DNA of 64,000 bases from Palleronia caenipelagi (GTDB taxonomy: Bacteria; Pseudomonadota; Alphaproteobacteria; Rhodobacterales; Rhodobacteraceae). The translations under genes were made by a program, and so were the position numbers. This document shows, piece by piece, positions 1-10,027 of this stretch. Numbering within the stretch: the first letter of the stretch is position 1; the number at the start of each line of letters is the position of its first letter. The stretch is taken from assembly GCF_007004065.1 (NCBI RefSeq), contig NZ_VFSV01000005.1:67351-131350 (forward strand), in the 5' to 3' direction. Below the pieces are notes generated by a model that saw only the letters and a program-made list of their open reading frames with translations, was not told where the DNA came from and did not search any database.

Positions 1-395
1 GGGATGAGGTCATAGGCCCGGAGATCGCCGCTCTGGCCCGCCCGGTCGATATTTCCTATGGGCGCGGTGGGCTCGGTGCGACGCTGACACTGCTGGTCAA
101 GGGGGCCGATGCGCCCGTGGTGGAGATGCAAAAGGAGCAGATCCGCGCCCGCGTCAACGCTTGCTACGGCTATGAGGCAATCCGTCGGATCCGCCTGACC
201 CAGACCAGCGCCACCGGCTTTGGCGAGGAGGCCACGCCCTACAAATCGCCTGAACGCCAGCCCCCGTCACCCGACATCACCCGCCGCGCCGGAGAGGCCG
301 CGGCCGATGTGCAGGACCCAGAATTGCGCCGTGCGCTGGAGGCCCTCGGGACCAATGTGCTGGCCCAAACCCCCCTCAGGAGAAAACCTTCATGA
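1..395 (+). CDS. DUF721 / DciA-like protein, 5' end missing
   Basis: The reading frame is open from base 3, so the start lies upstream of the window; about 130 C-terminal residues are visible. The visible part has the strand-rich core of DUF721/DciA proteins (GATLTLLVKG, then an alternating polar helix with INxxxGYEAIRRIRL-like spacing) followed by a disordered Pro/Arg-rich tail. DciA family members help load the replicative helicase; many alphaproteobacterial members are known only as DUF721, so the role here is inferred from family. The stop codon overlaps the next gene's ATG by 4 bases (ATGA), which suggests translational coupling with the DsbA-like gene. Confidence 0.7.
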   Translation, partial: DEVIGPEIAALARPVDISYGRGGLGATLTLLVKGADAPVVEMQKEQIRARVNACYGYEAIRRIRLTQTSATGFGEEATPYKSPERQPPSPDITRRAGEAAADVQDPELRRALEALGTNVLAQTPLRRKPS

Positions 396-1072
396 AGAAA
401 TTGCTGTTCCCCGCTCTGGCTTTGGCCGCTGTGATCGGCGGTGGTGTCTGGTACTCGGGCCAGTCCGGGTCCCCGGCGATCGAGCTGCCCAACGTCGTGC
501 CCCCTGCCGTGGCACAGGAAAGCGCCGACGCGGCGGATATCGAAATCGCCGATTTCCAGATGGGGAACCCGGAGGCCAGCGTCGAGGTCATCGAATACGC
601 CTCCTTCACCTGCCCGCACTGCGCAACTTTCCATGACTCCGTCCTGCCGAAGCTGAAGGCCGACTACATTGACACGGACAAGATCAACTTCGTCTATCGC
701 GAGGTGTTCTTTGATCGCTACGGGCTCTGGGCCGCCATGGTGGCGCGGTGTGGTGGCGAGGAAAAATATTTCGGGATTTCCGACCTGCTCTACGACAAGC
801 AGCGCGAATGGGCACAGGGTGAGCCCGCCGAGATCGCCAATAATCTGCGCCGGATCGGCAAGACTGCTGGTCTGAGCGACGAGGCGCTGGACGCATGTTT
901 CGGCAATGCGGCGCAGGCTGAGGCCATGGTCGCCTATTCGCAGGAGAATATGGAAGCCGACAAGGTGACCGGCACCCCGAGCTTTGTCATCGACGGCAAG
1001 ACCTACTCGAACATGAGCTACGAGGACCTGAGCGAGATCCTCGACGAAAAGCTCGAAAAGGCAGACGGCTAA
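392..1072 (+). CDS. DsbA family thiol:disulfide oxidoreductase
   Basis: 226 residues. Residues 1-21 form a signal peptide or membrane anchor (MKKLLFPALALAAVIGGG), followed by a Pro/Ala linker and a thioredoxin-fold DsbA domain from about residue 50. The redox motif CPHC is at 74-77 and the cis-proline loop (GTPSFVIDG) near residue 196. It should work in the periplasm on cysteine-containing exported proteins. An AGGAG site lies about 10 bases before the ATG, and the gene overlaps the DciA-like gene by 4 bases. It meets lpxK tail to tail with a 4-base overlap. The CPHC dipeptide is the same as in E. coli DsbA, which suggests an oxidase rather than an isomerase; this is inference. Confidence 0.88.
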   Translation: MKKLLFPALALAAVIGGGVWYSGQSGSPAIELPNVVPPAVAQESADAADIEIADFQMGNPEASVEVIEYASFTCPHCATFHDSVLPKLKADYIDTDKINFVYREVFFDRYGLWAAMVARCGGEEKYFGISDLLYDKQREWAQGEPAEIANNLRRIGKTAGLSDEALDACFGNAAQAEAMVAYSQENMEADKVTGTPSFVIDGKTYSNMSYEDLSEILDEKLEKADG

Positions 1073-2064
1073 GTCGTCCCCAAAACCCGGTCGAGGGCGT
1101 CGTCGAGCGCCCCGGCCTCCGGGATCTGAAGGCGCACCGGAACCGTCAGGACCGAGCGGCGATAGGCGTCAGGCAGGCGCACCGCGTCCTTTTCCGTCGT
1201 CACCATCTGCGCATTCATCGCCGCCGCCTCGCGGCTCATCCGCTCCAAGAGTCGTTCGGACAGACTCTGGTGGTCATCGAGCGCTCGTGTCGCGGCCAGC
1301 TCGACCCCCAGCCCCTCCAATGTCTCGAAGAACTTAGAGGGTCGTCCGATACCCGCAAAAGCATAGGCCCGCAGCCCCGCCCAAGGCATGCCGGTCTGCA
1401 AGGGCTCCAGCGTGCCGCGCAACACCGGCAACGCGATCTTTGCGCCCCACGCTTCGGTGAATCTCTGCTGCGCGGCCTCCGGTCCGATGGCCAGCATCAG
1501 ATCGGCGCGGGCCAACCCTTTGGTAACCGGCTCGCGCAAGGGACCAGCCGGGATCACCCGACCGTTGCCAAAGCCCACACCCGCATCGACGACGATCAGC
1601 GACAGGTCCTTGGCGAGACCCGAGTTTTGAAATCCATCATCCATTACGATGACCTCCGCGCCCGCAGTGGCAGCCGCCTTGGCCGAGGCAACCCGGTCCG
1701 AACCGATCCAAACCGGCGCGAACGCGGAGAGCAGCAGAGGCTCGTCCCCAACCCGCGTCGCACTGTCGCCCAGCGGGTCCACCCGGTGGGTCTCTGACTG
1801 GCTTCCGCCATAGCCCCGGCTCACCACATGCGCTGCCAGACCCCGCGCGGAGAGCCGTTGCAGGAGCGCGATCACCGTGGGTGTCTTTCCCGTCCCCCCG
1901 GCATTGAGATTGCCCACACAGATCACCGGCACACCAACGCGCGCGCCGGGCTGGCTGACGCGTCGTGCGGTCACCCCGGCATATAGCGCGCCCAGTGGTG
2001 CGAGCAGCCGGGACGCGAGACCGGGCGCATCTGGCGGGCGGGTCCAAAACGAGGGCGGACGCAT
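1069..2064 (-). CDS. lpxK: tetraacyldisaccharide 4'-kinase LpxK
   Basis: 331 residues, normal for the family. LpxK phosphorylates the 4' position of the lipid A disaccharide at the inner membrane. The N-terminal hydrophobic segment (about 16-32) and the P-loop GNLNAGGTGKTP at 51-62 are diagnostic, and VMDDGFQN matches the conserved second nucleotide-site motif. The start ATG shares a base with the waaA stop (TAATG), so the two are translationally coupled. lpxK and waaA together make a lipid A/Kdo assembly unit. Confidence 0.95.
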   Translation of the reverse strand: MRPPSFWTRPPDAPGLASRLLAPLGALYAGVTARRVSQPGARVGVPVICVGNLNAGGTGKTPTVIALLQRLSARGLAAHVVSRGYGGSQSETHRVDPLGDSATRVGDEPLLLSAFAPVWIGSDRVASAKAAATAGAEVIVMDDGFQNSGLAKDLSLIVVDAGVGFGNGRVIPAGPLREPVTKGLARADLMLAIGPEAAQQRFTEAWGAKIALPVLRGTLEPLQTGMPWAGLRAYAFAGIGRPSKFFETLEGLGVELAATRALDDHQSLSERLLERMSREAAAMNAQMVTTEKDAVRLPDAYRRSVLTVPVRLQIPEAGALDDALDRVLGTT

Positions 2065-3179
2065 TAGATCGGCACCCCCGCCAGAGTATCATCGATCAGT
2101 TCCAGAAGGGTCTGGGTCGCCAACGCCCCCGCATCCGTCACCTGCCAGCCCCGGGCCGCCAGCGCCGCCGCACGCTCGGGATTGTTGAGCCGCTCTACGG
2201 CCGCCCCAAGCTCTCTTGGCGTATCGATCAACTCCGCCGCCCGGCCTGCCCAGATTCCCTCGACCTGTTCGGCATGTTGCGTCGTGCGCGGGCCCAGAAT
2301 AATCGCCGACCCCAGGGATGCGGGCCAGAATGGCGGCATATTCGGTCCACTTCCCACAAGCGTCCCACCGAGATAAGTGATCGGCGCCAGGTGCAGCCAG
2401 GCCCCAAGATCGCGCTGATCTCGTATCAAAAGCACCTGATCGGAGAGACAGGGAAGATCATCCCTGCTCACCAGCCAGTTTTGCGATTTGAACCGTTGCT
2501 CCGCCCGCCCCGACAGATCTTCGAGCACGAGAAGCAAGCGGTGCGCTCCCTGAGACGCGCGCCGATGCGCCTCAATAACCACCGAAAGCTCCGCTTCGGG
2601 TACGCCCGTGGCCAGCCACAAAGGCCGGGTCGCTACCGACACTCCAAGCTCCTCGATCCGCTCCGGGTCGTAAAAGGGCAGAGCCGGCACTCTGGAGAGC
2701 GGCTCGACCACTTCGACCACACCGCCCAGCCGCGGATCCGGGGCCACTGTCAGCACCGCATCAAACTGGGACATGGGAGCAACCAGCGCCTGACCGTACC
2801 GGGCCGGATCCGCCTCGGCCGCGATCAGCGGAATACCCAATGCCAGAGCTTCTTTCCAAAGGCTGGGGAAAAGGTCTTCACCAAAAAAGACCGCCAGATC
2901 CGGCCTCCAGTGCCCGAGGAAGAACGCCGCCGCACCCCGCGTATCGGCGGGGGTTGGAGTGTGCAACCGGCCGTCCACAGGCTCGCCCGTAACCAGCAGC
3001 GTCAGATCGGGGTGGAGCCGTTCCAGCCGCTCCAGAGCCATCATCGCCCCTACCCTGTCACCGGGCGTCAGATGCGCCCAGAGCAGCCGCCCTTCGGGCC
3101 GCTCCACCGCAGGCACCGGGCGCAGAGCCTGACGGCGCGCGCTGAGCCGGTGCCGCAGGACGGAGAGCGACAGCTCCAC
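2064..3179 (-). CDS. waaA: Kdo transferase-like glycosyltransferase WaaA (divergent)
   Basis: 371 residues, shorter than typical WaaA (about 420), lacking the usual N-terminal membrane anchor. WaaA adds Kdo to lipid A precursors. The N-terminal glycosyltransferase fold is recognisable (PEGRLLWAHLTPGDRV, then FFLGHWRPDLAVFFGEDLFPSLW), as is a GT-B nucleotide-sugar site (YLGGTLVGSGPNMPPFWPA). The position matching the catalytic Glu of the classical SxGE motif reads G-D here. The start is GTG with GAGG five bases upstream, directly after the DUF4170 stop; the upstream in-frame region belongs to that gene. Placement next to lpxK supports the call, but a related glycosyltransferase is possible. 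Confidence 0.75.
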   Translation of the reverse strand: MELSLSVLRHRLSARRQALRPVPAVERPEGRLLWAHLTPGDRVGAMMALERLERLHPDLTLLVTGEPVDGRLHTPTPADTRGAAAFFLGHWRPDLAVFFGEDLFPSLWKEALALGIPLIAAEADPARYGQALVAPMSQFDAVLTVAPDPRLGGVVEVVEPLSRVPALPFYDPERIEELGVSVATRPLWLATGVPEAELSVVIEAHRRASQGAHRLLLVLEDLSGRAEQRFKSQNWLVSRDDLPCLSDQVLLIRDQRDLGAWLHLAPITYLGGTLVGSGPNMPPFWPASLGSAIILGPRTTQHAEQVEGIWAGRAAELIDTPRELGAAVERLNNPERAAALAARGWQVTDAGALATQTLLELIDDTLAGVPI

Positions 3180-3186
3180 CGCGGCC

Positions 3187-3432
3187 TCAGTCGCCCAGCT
3201 CTTCGGTGGGCGAGCCTGCCTGCTCTTCGTCCCTCAGGCGGTGAATATGGGCGATGAAGTAGCGCATGTGTGCGTTGTCCACGGTCTTCTGCGCGGCGTT
3301 TTTCCAAGCGTCATAGGCGGTGGCGTAGTCGGGGAACATACCGACGAGATCGATCTCGCTGGTGTCCCTGAAGACGTTCTTTGACGGGTCGGTCAGCTCG
3401 CCGCCGAACACAAGATGCAAACGCTGGGTCAT
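3187..3432 (-). CDS. DUF4170 domain protein
   Basis: 81 residues, soluble. It matches the small DUF4170 family found in alphaproteobacteria (RLHLVFGGEL, then YATAYDAWKNAAQKTVDNA and YFIAHIHRL). The function of the family is unknown. A strong AAGGAGGGG ribosome site precedes the ATG. Its stop lies 7 bases before the waaA start, so it is probably the first gene of a DUF4170-waaA-lpxK unit tied to the outer envelope. Confidence 0.82.
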   Translation of the reverse strand: MTQRLHLVFGGELTDPSKNVFRDTSEIDLVGMFPDYATAYDAWKNAAQKTVDNAHMRYFIAHIHRLRDEEQAGSPTEELGD

Positions 3433-3483
3433 GATCCCCTCCTTTTGCCCCCTGTCTAGGCCGCGCGGACGGCGGGGGCAATG

Positions 3484-4908
3484 TCAGGAGGTGAGCTCCG
3501 CGACGATGGATTCGGCCAGAGTGACGTAACCGGACACGATATCGGCATTAACCTCATGCCCCCCTTCCCGGAGCACCGCCTCCGCCTCCCGCAAATCGGC
3601 CAGCGCGACGTGCGCCAGTACCAGATCACCCCGCCGCTCCGCCAGCACACGCTGACAATTGGCCAAATTTGCGGTCGCAATCGCCCAGTCCAGCGGAACC
3701 ACATCCCGGCGCCGCCCGTCCAGCCCCGCCCGATAGGCCGTTACCGCCTACTCCAGACGCCCGGTCCCGGGCTCCCGCTCCCTCAGTGTCTAAAGCGCGA
3801 GCCCCAGATCGTTCAGCATCGCACCGCGCTCAGCCGCGTTTGTGGCACGTTCACGCATTTTGGAGGCGAGCACGATGGAGACCTCCAGATCAAGATTGAG
3901 GCCTTTGTCCCGACCGCGCTCGTACCACTCATCCTGAAGCGCGCGCAGTTTAGGCAATGTCGCCGTCCCGCCCGCCTCCAGATCCGCCCTGCACAAAAGG
4001 AGCGTAGCTATACGGTCTGGATTACGCTCTAGTGTGGCGGTCTCGATCCCCGAGGCGATCAGACGCAGCTTGCGTGCGGCGCTCTCCGCCTCTTCCCGCG
4101 CCAGCGCCGCGTTGATCTCCGCGCCCGCACCGGAGTAATCGCTCTCACGCGACAGTTCCGCCACCCGCTGTAACACTTCGTCCACGAATTCCCCGTGATT
4201 CGCGCCTACCGCGCCCTCTCGCTGCACCTTTACCGCGATTTCGACGGCGCGGGTCAGTTCGATAAGGGCCGACTGCGCATCTGTCACATCCCCGGCAATG
4301 GGGGCGACGAGCATTTGCAGGACCTTAAGCGAAATCCCCGCCTCCTGCGCCTTCTGCGCTGCCTCCATGGTGCCCAGGCGCTCCGTGAGAAGGGCCACCA
4401 TGTCCTGTGTCTTCCCATGCTCCTTCAGGTTCTGCCGCTCCAGGGCGGGTTGCAGCCGGGCGATCATTTCCGTGTCCGCAAATATCTGCATGAGCATGAG
4501 CTGCACGATGGCGCGGAAATATTCGGCATAAACCTCGCTTCTAGCAAAGTCGGTGTCCTGGTGTCGGGCCTAAGCGATCATAGCATCGCAGGTCTTTGCC
4601 GGGTCCAACTGGCTGCCCGTCAGCAGATCGGGGCGGCTGAGCACCTGAGGAGCGAGCTGCCAAAACAGCGCCTTGGCATCGTCGCGCCACTGGCTCGCAT
4701 GACCCAAGGCCCGATCCGCGTCCTCGGCGGCAGCTGTCAGGGACCAGACCAAAGGTTCGGCGCCCTTCATCCGCGACCGGGGTGTGTCCCGATCGACAAT
4801 GACGTTGCACAAGGCCTCAGGCGACGCCGCGGCACCCGGATCGCTGGCCGCTTTGCAGGCCGCGATGATCAGACGGGTGAGAATGGCAAAGTTAACAACC
4901 GAAAGCAT
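3484..4908 (-). pseudogene. TPR-repeat protein gene broken by three in-frame TAG codons
   Basis: One frame (about 475 codons) is open across this stretch except for three amber codons at 4570-4572, 3790-3792 and 3748-3750. The pieces read smoothly into each other with no frameshift. The last third resembles bacterial TPR repeats of the type LGNALxTLGERExGTxRLEEAVxAYRxAL...VPLDWA: here LNDLGLAL*TLREREPGTGRLE*AVTAYRAGL, then VPLDWAIATANLANCQ. By that comparison the second TAG takes a variable, often Gln, position and the third a Glu position, consistent with single-base nonsense changes. The N-terminal part (MLSVVNFAILTRLIIAAC) is hydrophobic and may be a membrane or lipoprotein signal. hpf, radC and mgsA end in TAG, so reassignment of TAG is unlikely. 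Confidence 0.75.
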
Positions 4909-4947
4909 GATCGCGACCCAAACCGCTCTCCCGGACCGGTCAACAGC

Positions 4948-5718
4948 TCAGACTAGCACGTCGAGAATGCCCCGGTGCAGGGTCGGTCCGGCGATGAGGA
5001 CGCCGTCGGAGGCGGCTTCGGGGGTGTTGAAGCGGAGGCGCGCGCCGTGGCGGTCGGTGACCTGCGCCCCGGCCTCCGAGGCGATCAGCGCTCCGGCGGC
5101 GATGTCCCACTCCCACGCGCGGCGCAGGGTCAGCATCGCATCCGCCTTGCCCTCCGCCACGCAGGCGATGCGATAGGCCAGCGACGGGCGGAACATGCGC
5201 TGGAACGCCGGGAGACGGCGCCAGTAGCCGGGCGCGTAGGTGGCCTTGTTCGCCAGCATCCGCGCGCCGTCGGCCTCGTGGCGGTCCGAGGTCGAGATCC
5301 GCAACCCGTTCAGCCGCGCCCCTCTCCCGTGCGCTGCCGTATAGGTCATGTCCCGCGCAGGCAGATGGACCACGGCGGCCACTACCTCGGGACCTTCGGT
5401 CACCGCAAGAGAAACGGCCCAGCTCGTCTCACCGGCCAGAAAAGCGCGGGTGCCGTCAATCGGGTCGAGGATAAAACACCGCTCCGCTTTCAGTCGGTCC
5501 GGAGTGTCGGCGGTTTCCTCGCTAAGCCAGCCGTGGTCGGGATGCGCCCCCATGAGATGCTCGCGTAAATGAGTATCCACGGCGAGATCTGCGGCGGAGA
5601 CGGGGCTGTCGTCGTCCTTTTGCCAAGTCTCCGGGTTCTGACGCCAGTGGTCCAGTGCGATGAGACCTCCCTCACGGGCGGCTTCTACCAGCAGGGGCAG
5701 CGGATCAGGCACCGGCAA
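4948..5718 (-). CDS. inositol monophosphatase / PAP phosphatase family protein
   Basis: 256 residues. The metal-binding signature DPIDGTRAF and the C-terminal WEWDIAAGAL motif, plus an upstream EE pair (WLSEETAD), place it in the Mg-dependent, Li-sensitive phosphatase family (inositol-1-phosphatase, CysQ, histidinol-phosphatase). Substrate cannot be fixed; a clearer CysQ occurs at 40147-40956. The frame starts at a TTG (5718) that has AAGG eight bases upstream; a GTG six bases further in (5712) is an alternative. It overlaps the end of pmbA by 14 bases, so the two are probably cotranscribed. Confidence 0.82.
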   Translation of the reverse strand: MPVPDPLPLLVEAAREGGLIALDHWRQNPETWQKDDDSPVSAADLAVDTHLREHLMGAHPDHGWLSEETADTPDRLKAERCFILDPIDGTRAFLAGETSWAVSLAVTEGPEVVAAVVHLPARDMTYTAAHGRGARLNGLRISTSDRHEADGARMLANKATYAPGYWRRLPAFQRMFRPSLAYRIACVAEGKADAMLTLRRAWEWDIAAGALIASEAGAQVTDRHGARLRFNTPEAASDGVLIAGPTLHRGILDVLV

Positions 5719-7051
5719 GCATCAGACCTTCGACCAGCAGGGACGGCACCCGACGCGAGAGATGATCCCGCGCGTCATCAGCCAGCCGGAGCCCCGGCAG
5801 CATTTCCCGCAGATTTCCCGCAATGGTGATCTCATTGACCGGGTAGGTGATCTCGCCATTCTCGACCCAGAAGCCAGAAGCGCCACGCGAGTAGTCGCCG
5901 GTATTGGGATTGATGGTCGCACCGATAAGCGAGGTCACGAGCAGGCCCGTCCCCATTTCCGCCAACAACTTGTCGCGAGATGTAGAGGGGCCGCTGAGGG
6001 TCACATTTCCGACGGAGGGCGACGGCGGGGCCGACGGTCCGCGCACCGCGTTGGCAGTGCTTTCCAGACCCAGCTTGCGCGCCGTGGCGAGGTCGAGCAC
6101 CCAGCGGCTCAGATGCCCGCTGTCGACGATGGGACGCGTGACAGTCGGCAGACCCTCGGCATCGAATGGCCGCGAGCCGGAGATACGTTTGCGCAGGGGT
6201 TCTTCGATCAGATCGAAGCCCTCGGGCAGGATCCGCTGGTCCATAAGGTCCAGCGCCCAGGACGCGCCCCGCGCGACAGATGTGCCGTTGATAGCGGTCA
6301 GGAGATGACCGATCAGACCCGAGGAAATCCGCTCATCATACAGGACCGGCCAGGCACCGGTCGGTGCCTTTCGCGCGCCCTGGAGTGCAGCCGCACGTTC
6401 TCCGGCCAGACGTCCGATGCTGACAGGATCCGGCAAATCGGAGGCGAAGATGCGGCTCTCGGCGCTGTAGTCGCGCTCCATCACCGAGCCCTCGCCGGAA
6501 ATAGCGACGCAGGAGATCGACGACCCGGTGCGCGCATAGCCCGCCGCAAAACCGTTGGTGGCCGCGAGGAACACCTTGCGCCGCCCCCAGCTCGCGGAAC
6601 TGGACTGGCACTGGGTCACGCCTGTGACACCCAGTGCGGCCGCCTCGGCGACGAGCGCAGCCTCCTGTAGCGCGGCGGGAACAGGCTCGGGGCTGTCATC
6701 GACCAGCTCCAGCGCCGCGGGATCCACGGACCCCGCCAGTTGCGACGGATCCGCGAGGCCGACACCGGGATCATCCGGCGCCTCGCGGGCCATCAGAACA
6801 GCACGTTCAGCCATCTCCTCGATGGTCCGGGCGGAAATGTCGGACGCGGAGACACAGGCCTGTTTCTGCCCGAGGATAACCCGCAGGCCGATCTCGATTC
6901 CCTCGGACCGCTCGGCCTGCTCCAGCGCTCCGGCGCGCACGTCGATATTCACCGACGCATCGCGGACCGCCATCGCGTCAGCTGCCTCGGCGCCCGCCTT
7001 TTGGGCCGCGCGGAGCAGATCCTGTGACAGACGGGCGAGGGTGTCAGACAT
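5705..7051 (-). CDS. pmbA: TldD/PmbA family protein (PmbA/TldE)
   Basis: 448 residues, full length for PmbA/TldE. The family forms TldD-TldE heterodimeric proteases that process ribosomally made peptides (microcin B17 in E. coli) and degrade CcdA. Characteristic stretches are LRAAQKAGAEAADAM, EIGLRVILGQKQACVSASD and the C-terminal TGDYSRGASGFWVENGEI. As in other PmbA proteins the zinc ligands of TldD are not evident, and no tldD is present in the window. A GGAG site lies about 9 bases before the ATG. No peptide precursor is visible nearby. Confidence 0.9.
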   Translation of the reverse strand: MSDTLARLSQDLLRAAQKAGAEAADAMAVRDASVNIDVRAGALEQAERSEGIEIGLRVILGQKQACVSASDISARTIEEMAERAVLMAREAPDDPGVGLADPSQLAGSVDPAALELVDDSPEPVPAALQEAALVAEAAALGVTGVTQCQSSSASWGRRKVFLAATNGFAAGYARTGSSISCVAISGEGSVMERDYSAESRIFASDLPDPVSIGRLAGERAAALQGARKAPTGAWPVLYDERISSGLIGHLLTAINGTSVARGASWALDLMDQRILPEGFDLIEEPLRKRISGSRPFDAEGLPTVTRPIVDSGHLSRWVLDLATARKLGLESTANAVRGPSAPPSPSVGNVTLSGPSTSRDKLLAEMGTGLLVTSLIGATINPNTGDYSRGASGFWVENGEITYPVNEITIAGNLREMLPGLRLADDARDHLSRRVPSLLVEGLMLAGA

Positions 7052-7072
7052 GGCGCGTCTCCGGGGACGGGA

Positions 7073-7948
7073 TCAGGACAGAAGCCCCAGATCCGCCATG
7101 ACACCCTTCAGACGATCCTTGGTGGCGTCGGTGAGCGGCGTCAGGGGCAGGCGCACCTCGTCGCTGCACTTACCCAGCAGCGACAAGCCATATTTCGCGG
7201 CCACCAGCCCCGGCTCGGCAAAGACCGCACGGTGCAGCGGCAGGAGCTTATCCTGCAACTCAAGAGCCTTGGCCCAGTCGCCCGACAGGGTGGCGGTCTG
7301 GAACTCGGCGCAAAGGCGCGGCGCTAGGTTCGCAGTCACCGAAATGCAGCCGACTCCGCCATGCGCATTGAAGCCCAGCGCAGACGCATCCTCGCCCGAC
7401 AACTGACAGAAATCGGTGCCACAGGTGGCGCGCTGGTCGCTGACACGGGTGATGTCGCCGGTCGAATCCTTCACACCGACAATGCGCGGCAGCTTGGCCA
7501 GCTCGCCCATGGTCGCGGGGCTCATATCCACGATGGACCGTCCGGGGATGTTGTAGATGATGATCGGAATATCCGTCTCATCATGCACGGCCTTGTAATG
7601 CGCATAGAGGCCGGCTTGGGTCGGCTTGTTGTAATAGGGCGTGACGACAAGCGCCGCATCGGCCCCGGCCTGCTGGGCGTGAGCGGTGAATGCGGTCGCC
7701 TCAGCGGTGCTGTTTGAACCCGCCCCTGCGATGACCTTGAGGCGCCCGGCGGCAAATTCCACCGTAGCTGAGACCGCCGCCTCATGCTCCTCGTAGGTGA
7801 GCGTCGGCGATTCGCCGGTGGTCCCGACGGGGACGATTCCGGACGTGCCCTCGGCCACGTGCCAGTCCACGAGGCGTTTCAGGGCATCGAGGTCCAGTTT
7901 TCCGTTCCGAAACGGTGTGACCAATGCGACGATGGACCCTTTAAACAT
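7073..7948 (-). CDS. dapA: 4-hydroxy-tetrahydrodipicolinate synthase DapA
   Basis: 291 residues. DapA condenses pyruvate with aspartate semialdehyde in the lysine/diaminopimelate pathway. The substrate loop [11 protein letters not shown], the Tyr of IYNIPGRS (about 132) and the Schiff-base Lys of VGVKDSTGD (about 161) are all present. The frame stays open upstream, but the start [13 protein letters not shown] at 7948 is preceded by AAGGAG and gives the usual length; the extra upstream residues do not resemble DapA. It is divergent from the lytic transglycosylase gene with a 102-base gap. Confidence 0.96.
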   Translation of the reverse strand: MFKGSIVALVTPFRNGKLDLDALKRLVDWHVAEGTSGIVPVGTTGESPTLTYEEHEAAVSATVEFAAGRLKVIAGAGSNSTAEATAFTAHAQQAGADAALVVTPYYNKPTQAGLYAHYKAVHDETDIPIIIYNIPGRSIVDMSPATMGELAKLPRIVGVKDSTGDITRVSDQRATCGTDFCQLSGEDASALGFNAHGGVGCISVTANLAPRLCAEFQTATLSGDWAKALELQDKLLPLHRAVFAEPGLVAAKYGLSLLGKCSDEVRLPLTPLTDATKDRLKGVMADLGLLS

Positions 7949-8050
7949 GCCTCTCTCCTTCTGGCTTGCGATGCGGACCCTATGCGCCAAAGCGCCGATT
8001 GCCAAGGTCGTGAATTGGCGTTGGCCCTGTTCTCCCCTAGGTAATTGAGC

Positions 8051-10021
8051 ATGACAAAGATGCTCGCCCTCCTGATCAGCCTCATGGTCCCCCATACCGC
8101 CCCGGCGGCCACTCTCTCGCAGACGGGGGGTGGGCCGTTCAGCATGGCTGAAGTCATGGAGGCCGGACGAGCGGGGACATGGTTCTCGCGCGACGAGATC
8201 GCTCTGCGCACCGGACCCCTCGCCGCCGACATTGTCAGCTGGATGCGCCTGCGCGAAGGACAAGGGACCTTTGCCGAGGCGCTGGGGTTTCTTGAGCGGC
8301 ATCCTGACTGGCCCGGTCTGGCGCGACTGCGCCGCGAGATGGAGGAGGCCCTCCCAACGGAGATTACAGACGAGACCACCGCGCGTCGCGTGCTGGCCTT
8401 TTTTGGCGAAGCGGATCCGGCCACCGGACAAGGCGTGATCGCCAAAACTGCCGCCTATCTGGCTCTGGACCGTCGCGGAGAGGCTGAGGCAGGGGCGGCG
8501 CTGGCGTGGGCCGGGCTGTCGATGACCCCCACTGCGGAAAACTACCTCATCAATACCCTTCCTGACATTGTGCTGCCATTGGAGACCATCCGGGCCAACG
8601 CCATGTTCTGGCGGGGCGCGAGACAGGCGCTCGCCCGCGCCGAAGATCGCGCTGAGGCCCGCGGCGATCTGGAGGCGACTGCGCTCATTCGAGCGCGTCT
8701 CGCAGCTTTGACTGGCAGCGATGCACTCAGCGTCACGGAAGACTTGCCGGAGACCCTGCGCGATGATCCCGGCCTCGCTTATCGTCGCTTCGCCTTAGAC
8801 TACGGGGCCAGACGGTATGCTGAGGCGCGAGACATTGCCCTGACGCAGTCAACGTCGGCAGACACCCTTGGTGATCCCGAGGCGTGGGCGCGGGCACGGC
8901 GCGATCTGGTGCGACGTGAACTGCGCAGCGGAACCGCTGAAAACGCTTACGCGCTCGCTGCAGCACATTGGTTGACGGAGGGCGCGGATTTCGCGGATCT
9001 GGAATGGCTCGCGGGCTATATCGCCTTGCGCTACCTCAGCGCACCCGAAGATGCCCTCCGCCATTTCCTTCGGATGCGCGGCGCGGTCGCGAGTCCGATT
9101 TCCGTCAGCCGGGGGGAATACTGGATCGGGCGCACCCACGAAGTGCTCGATCAGGCCCCTGAAGCGGCTGCTGCCTACAGGGCCGGGGCAAACTGGCAGA
9201 GTGCCTTTTACGGTCTCCTGTCCGCCGAACGGATCGGGCTGAATCTGGATGCAAAGCTGATGAATCCGCCAGATTATCCTCCTCTCGCGGAGACCGATCT
9301 GGCCGGCAGTTCGGTTCTGCAGGCCGCGCTGCTTCTGCAGGCCGCAGGCGAACGCAGCCTCGCCGAACAGTTCTTGACCCATCTTGCCGAAGGCGTTGGC
9401 GAAGCTGAAGCCGGGGCATTGGCGGACACGATGCTGGCTCTGGGCGAACCCCATCTGGCGTTGCGCATCGCCAAAGCTGTTGCCCTGCGCGGTATTGTCC
9501 TGCCCCGGGCCTATTTCCCGCTGGTCGATCTCGGGCAGGACAGCTTGCCTGTCCCTGAAGAGCTGGCCCTCGCCATCGCTCGTCGCGAGAGCGAGTTCGA
9601 CCCCATCGTGTCATCTGGCGTCGGCGCAGGGGGGCTGATGCAACTGATGCCGGGCACAGCACGGGATGTATCGCGGGATCTTGGTATCACCTACAACCGC
9701 GAACGGCTGTTCTCAGACCCCAGCTACAATGCCCGCCTTGGGACCGCTTACCTGCAACAGTTACAAAAGCGATTCGGGTCAAATCCGGTGCTGGTCTCGG
9801 CGGGTTATAACGCGGGACCGGGCCGACCGGCTCGCTGGATGTCGCAAAATGGCGATCCCCGAGACCCGCTGGTGGATGTCGTGGACTGGATTGAGGCGAT
9901 CCCCTTTGATGAAACCCGCAACTATGTGATGCGGGTCGCCGAGAGCCTCCCGATCTACCGTGCGCGCCTCAGCGGTGAGACATCCCCTGTGATGCTGACC
10001 AAAGAGCTCAAGGATCGCTGA
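8051..10021 (+). CDS. slt: soluble lytic murein transglycosylase (Slt70 family)
   Basis: 656 residues. A signal peptide (about 1-20, ending APAA) sends it to the periplasm, where such enzymes cleave peptidoglycan to 1,6-anhydro-MurNAc ends. A long alpha-helical superhelix (about 30-480) is followed by the catalytic GH23 domain: catalytic Glu about residue 513 in ARRESEFDP, then [13 protein letters not shown] and [10 protein letters not shown]. The ATG at 8051 is used rather than the TTG six bases upstream, because it fits the signal peptide and the AGGT at 8039-8042. Confidence 0.93.
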   Translation: MTKMLALLISLMVPHTAPAATLSQTGGGPFSMAEVMEAGRAGTWFSRDEIALRTGPLAADIVSWMRLREGQGTFAEALGFLERHPDWPGLARLRREMEEALPTEITDETTARRVLAFFGEADPATGQGVIAKTAAYLALDRRGEAEAGAALAWAGLSMTPTAENYLINTLPDIVLPLETIRANAMFWRGARQALARAEDRAEARGDLEATALIRARLAALTGSDALSVTEDLPETLRDDPGLAYRRFALDYGARRYAEARDIALTQSTSADTLGDPEAWARARRDLVRRELRSGTAENAYALAAAHWLTEGADFADLEWLAGYIALRYLSAPEDALRHFLRMRGAVASPISVSRGEYWIGRTHEVLDQAPEAAAAYRAGANWQSAFYGLLSAERIGLNLDAKLMNPPDYPPLAETDLAGSSVLQAALLLQAAGERSLAEQFLTHLAEGVGEAEAGALADTMLALGEPHLALRIAKAVALRGIVLPRAYFPLVDLGQDSLPVPEELALAIARRESEFDPIVSSGVGAGGLMQLMPGTARDVSRDLGITYNRERLFSDPSYNARLGTAYLQQLQKRFGSNPVLVSAGYNAGPGRPARWMSQNGDPRDPLVDVVDWIEAIPFDETRNYVMRVAESLPIYRARLSGETSPVMLTKELKDR

Positions 10022-10027
10022 CGTCGC

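Noticed and set aside
3484..4908. Recoding of TAG as an amino acid
   Set aside because: Several intact genes here (hpf, radC, mgsA) end with TAG, and the broken frame fits ordinary pseudogene decay.
7949..8431. N-terminal extension of DapA upstream of 7948
   Set aside because: It would overlap the slt coding region on the other strand and has no similarity to DapA; a good AAGGAG lies before the normal start.
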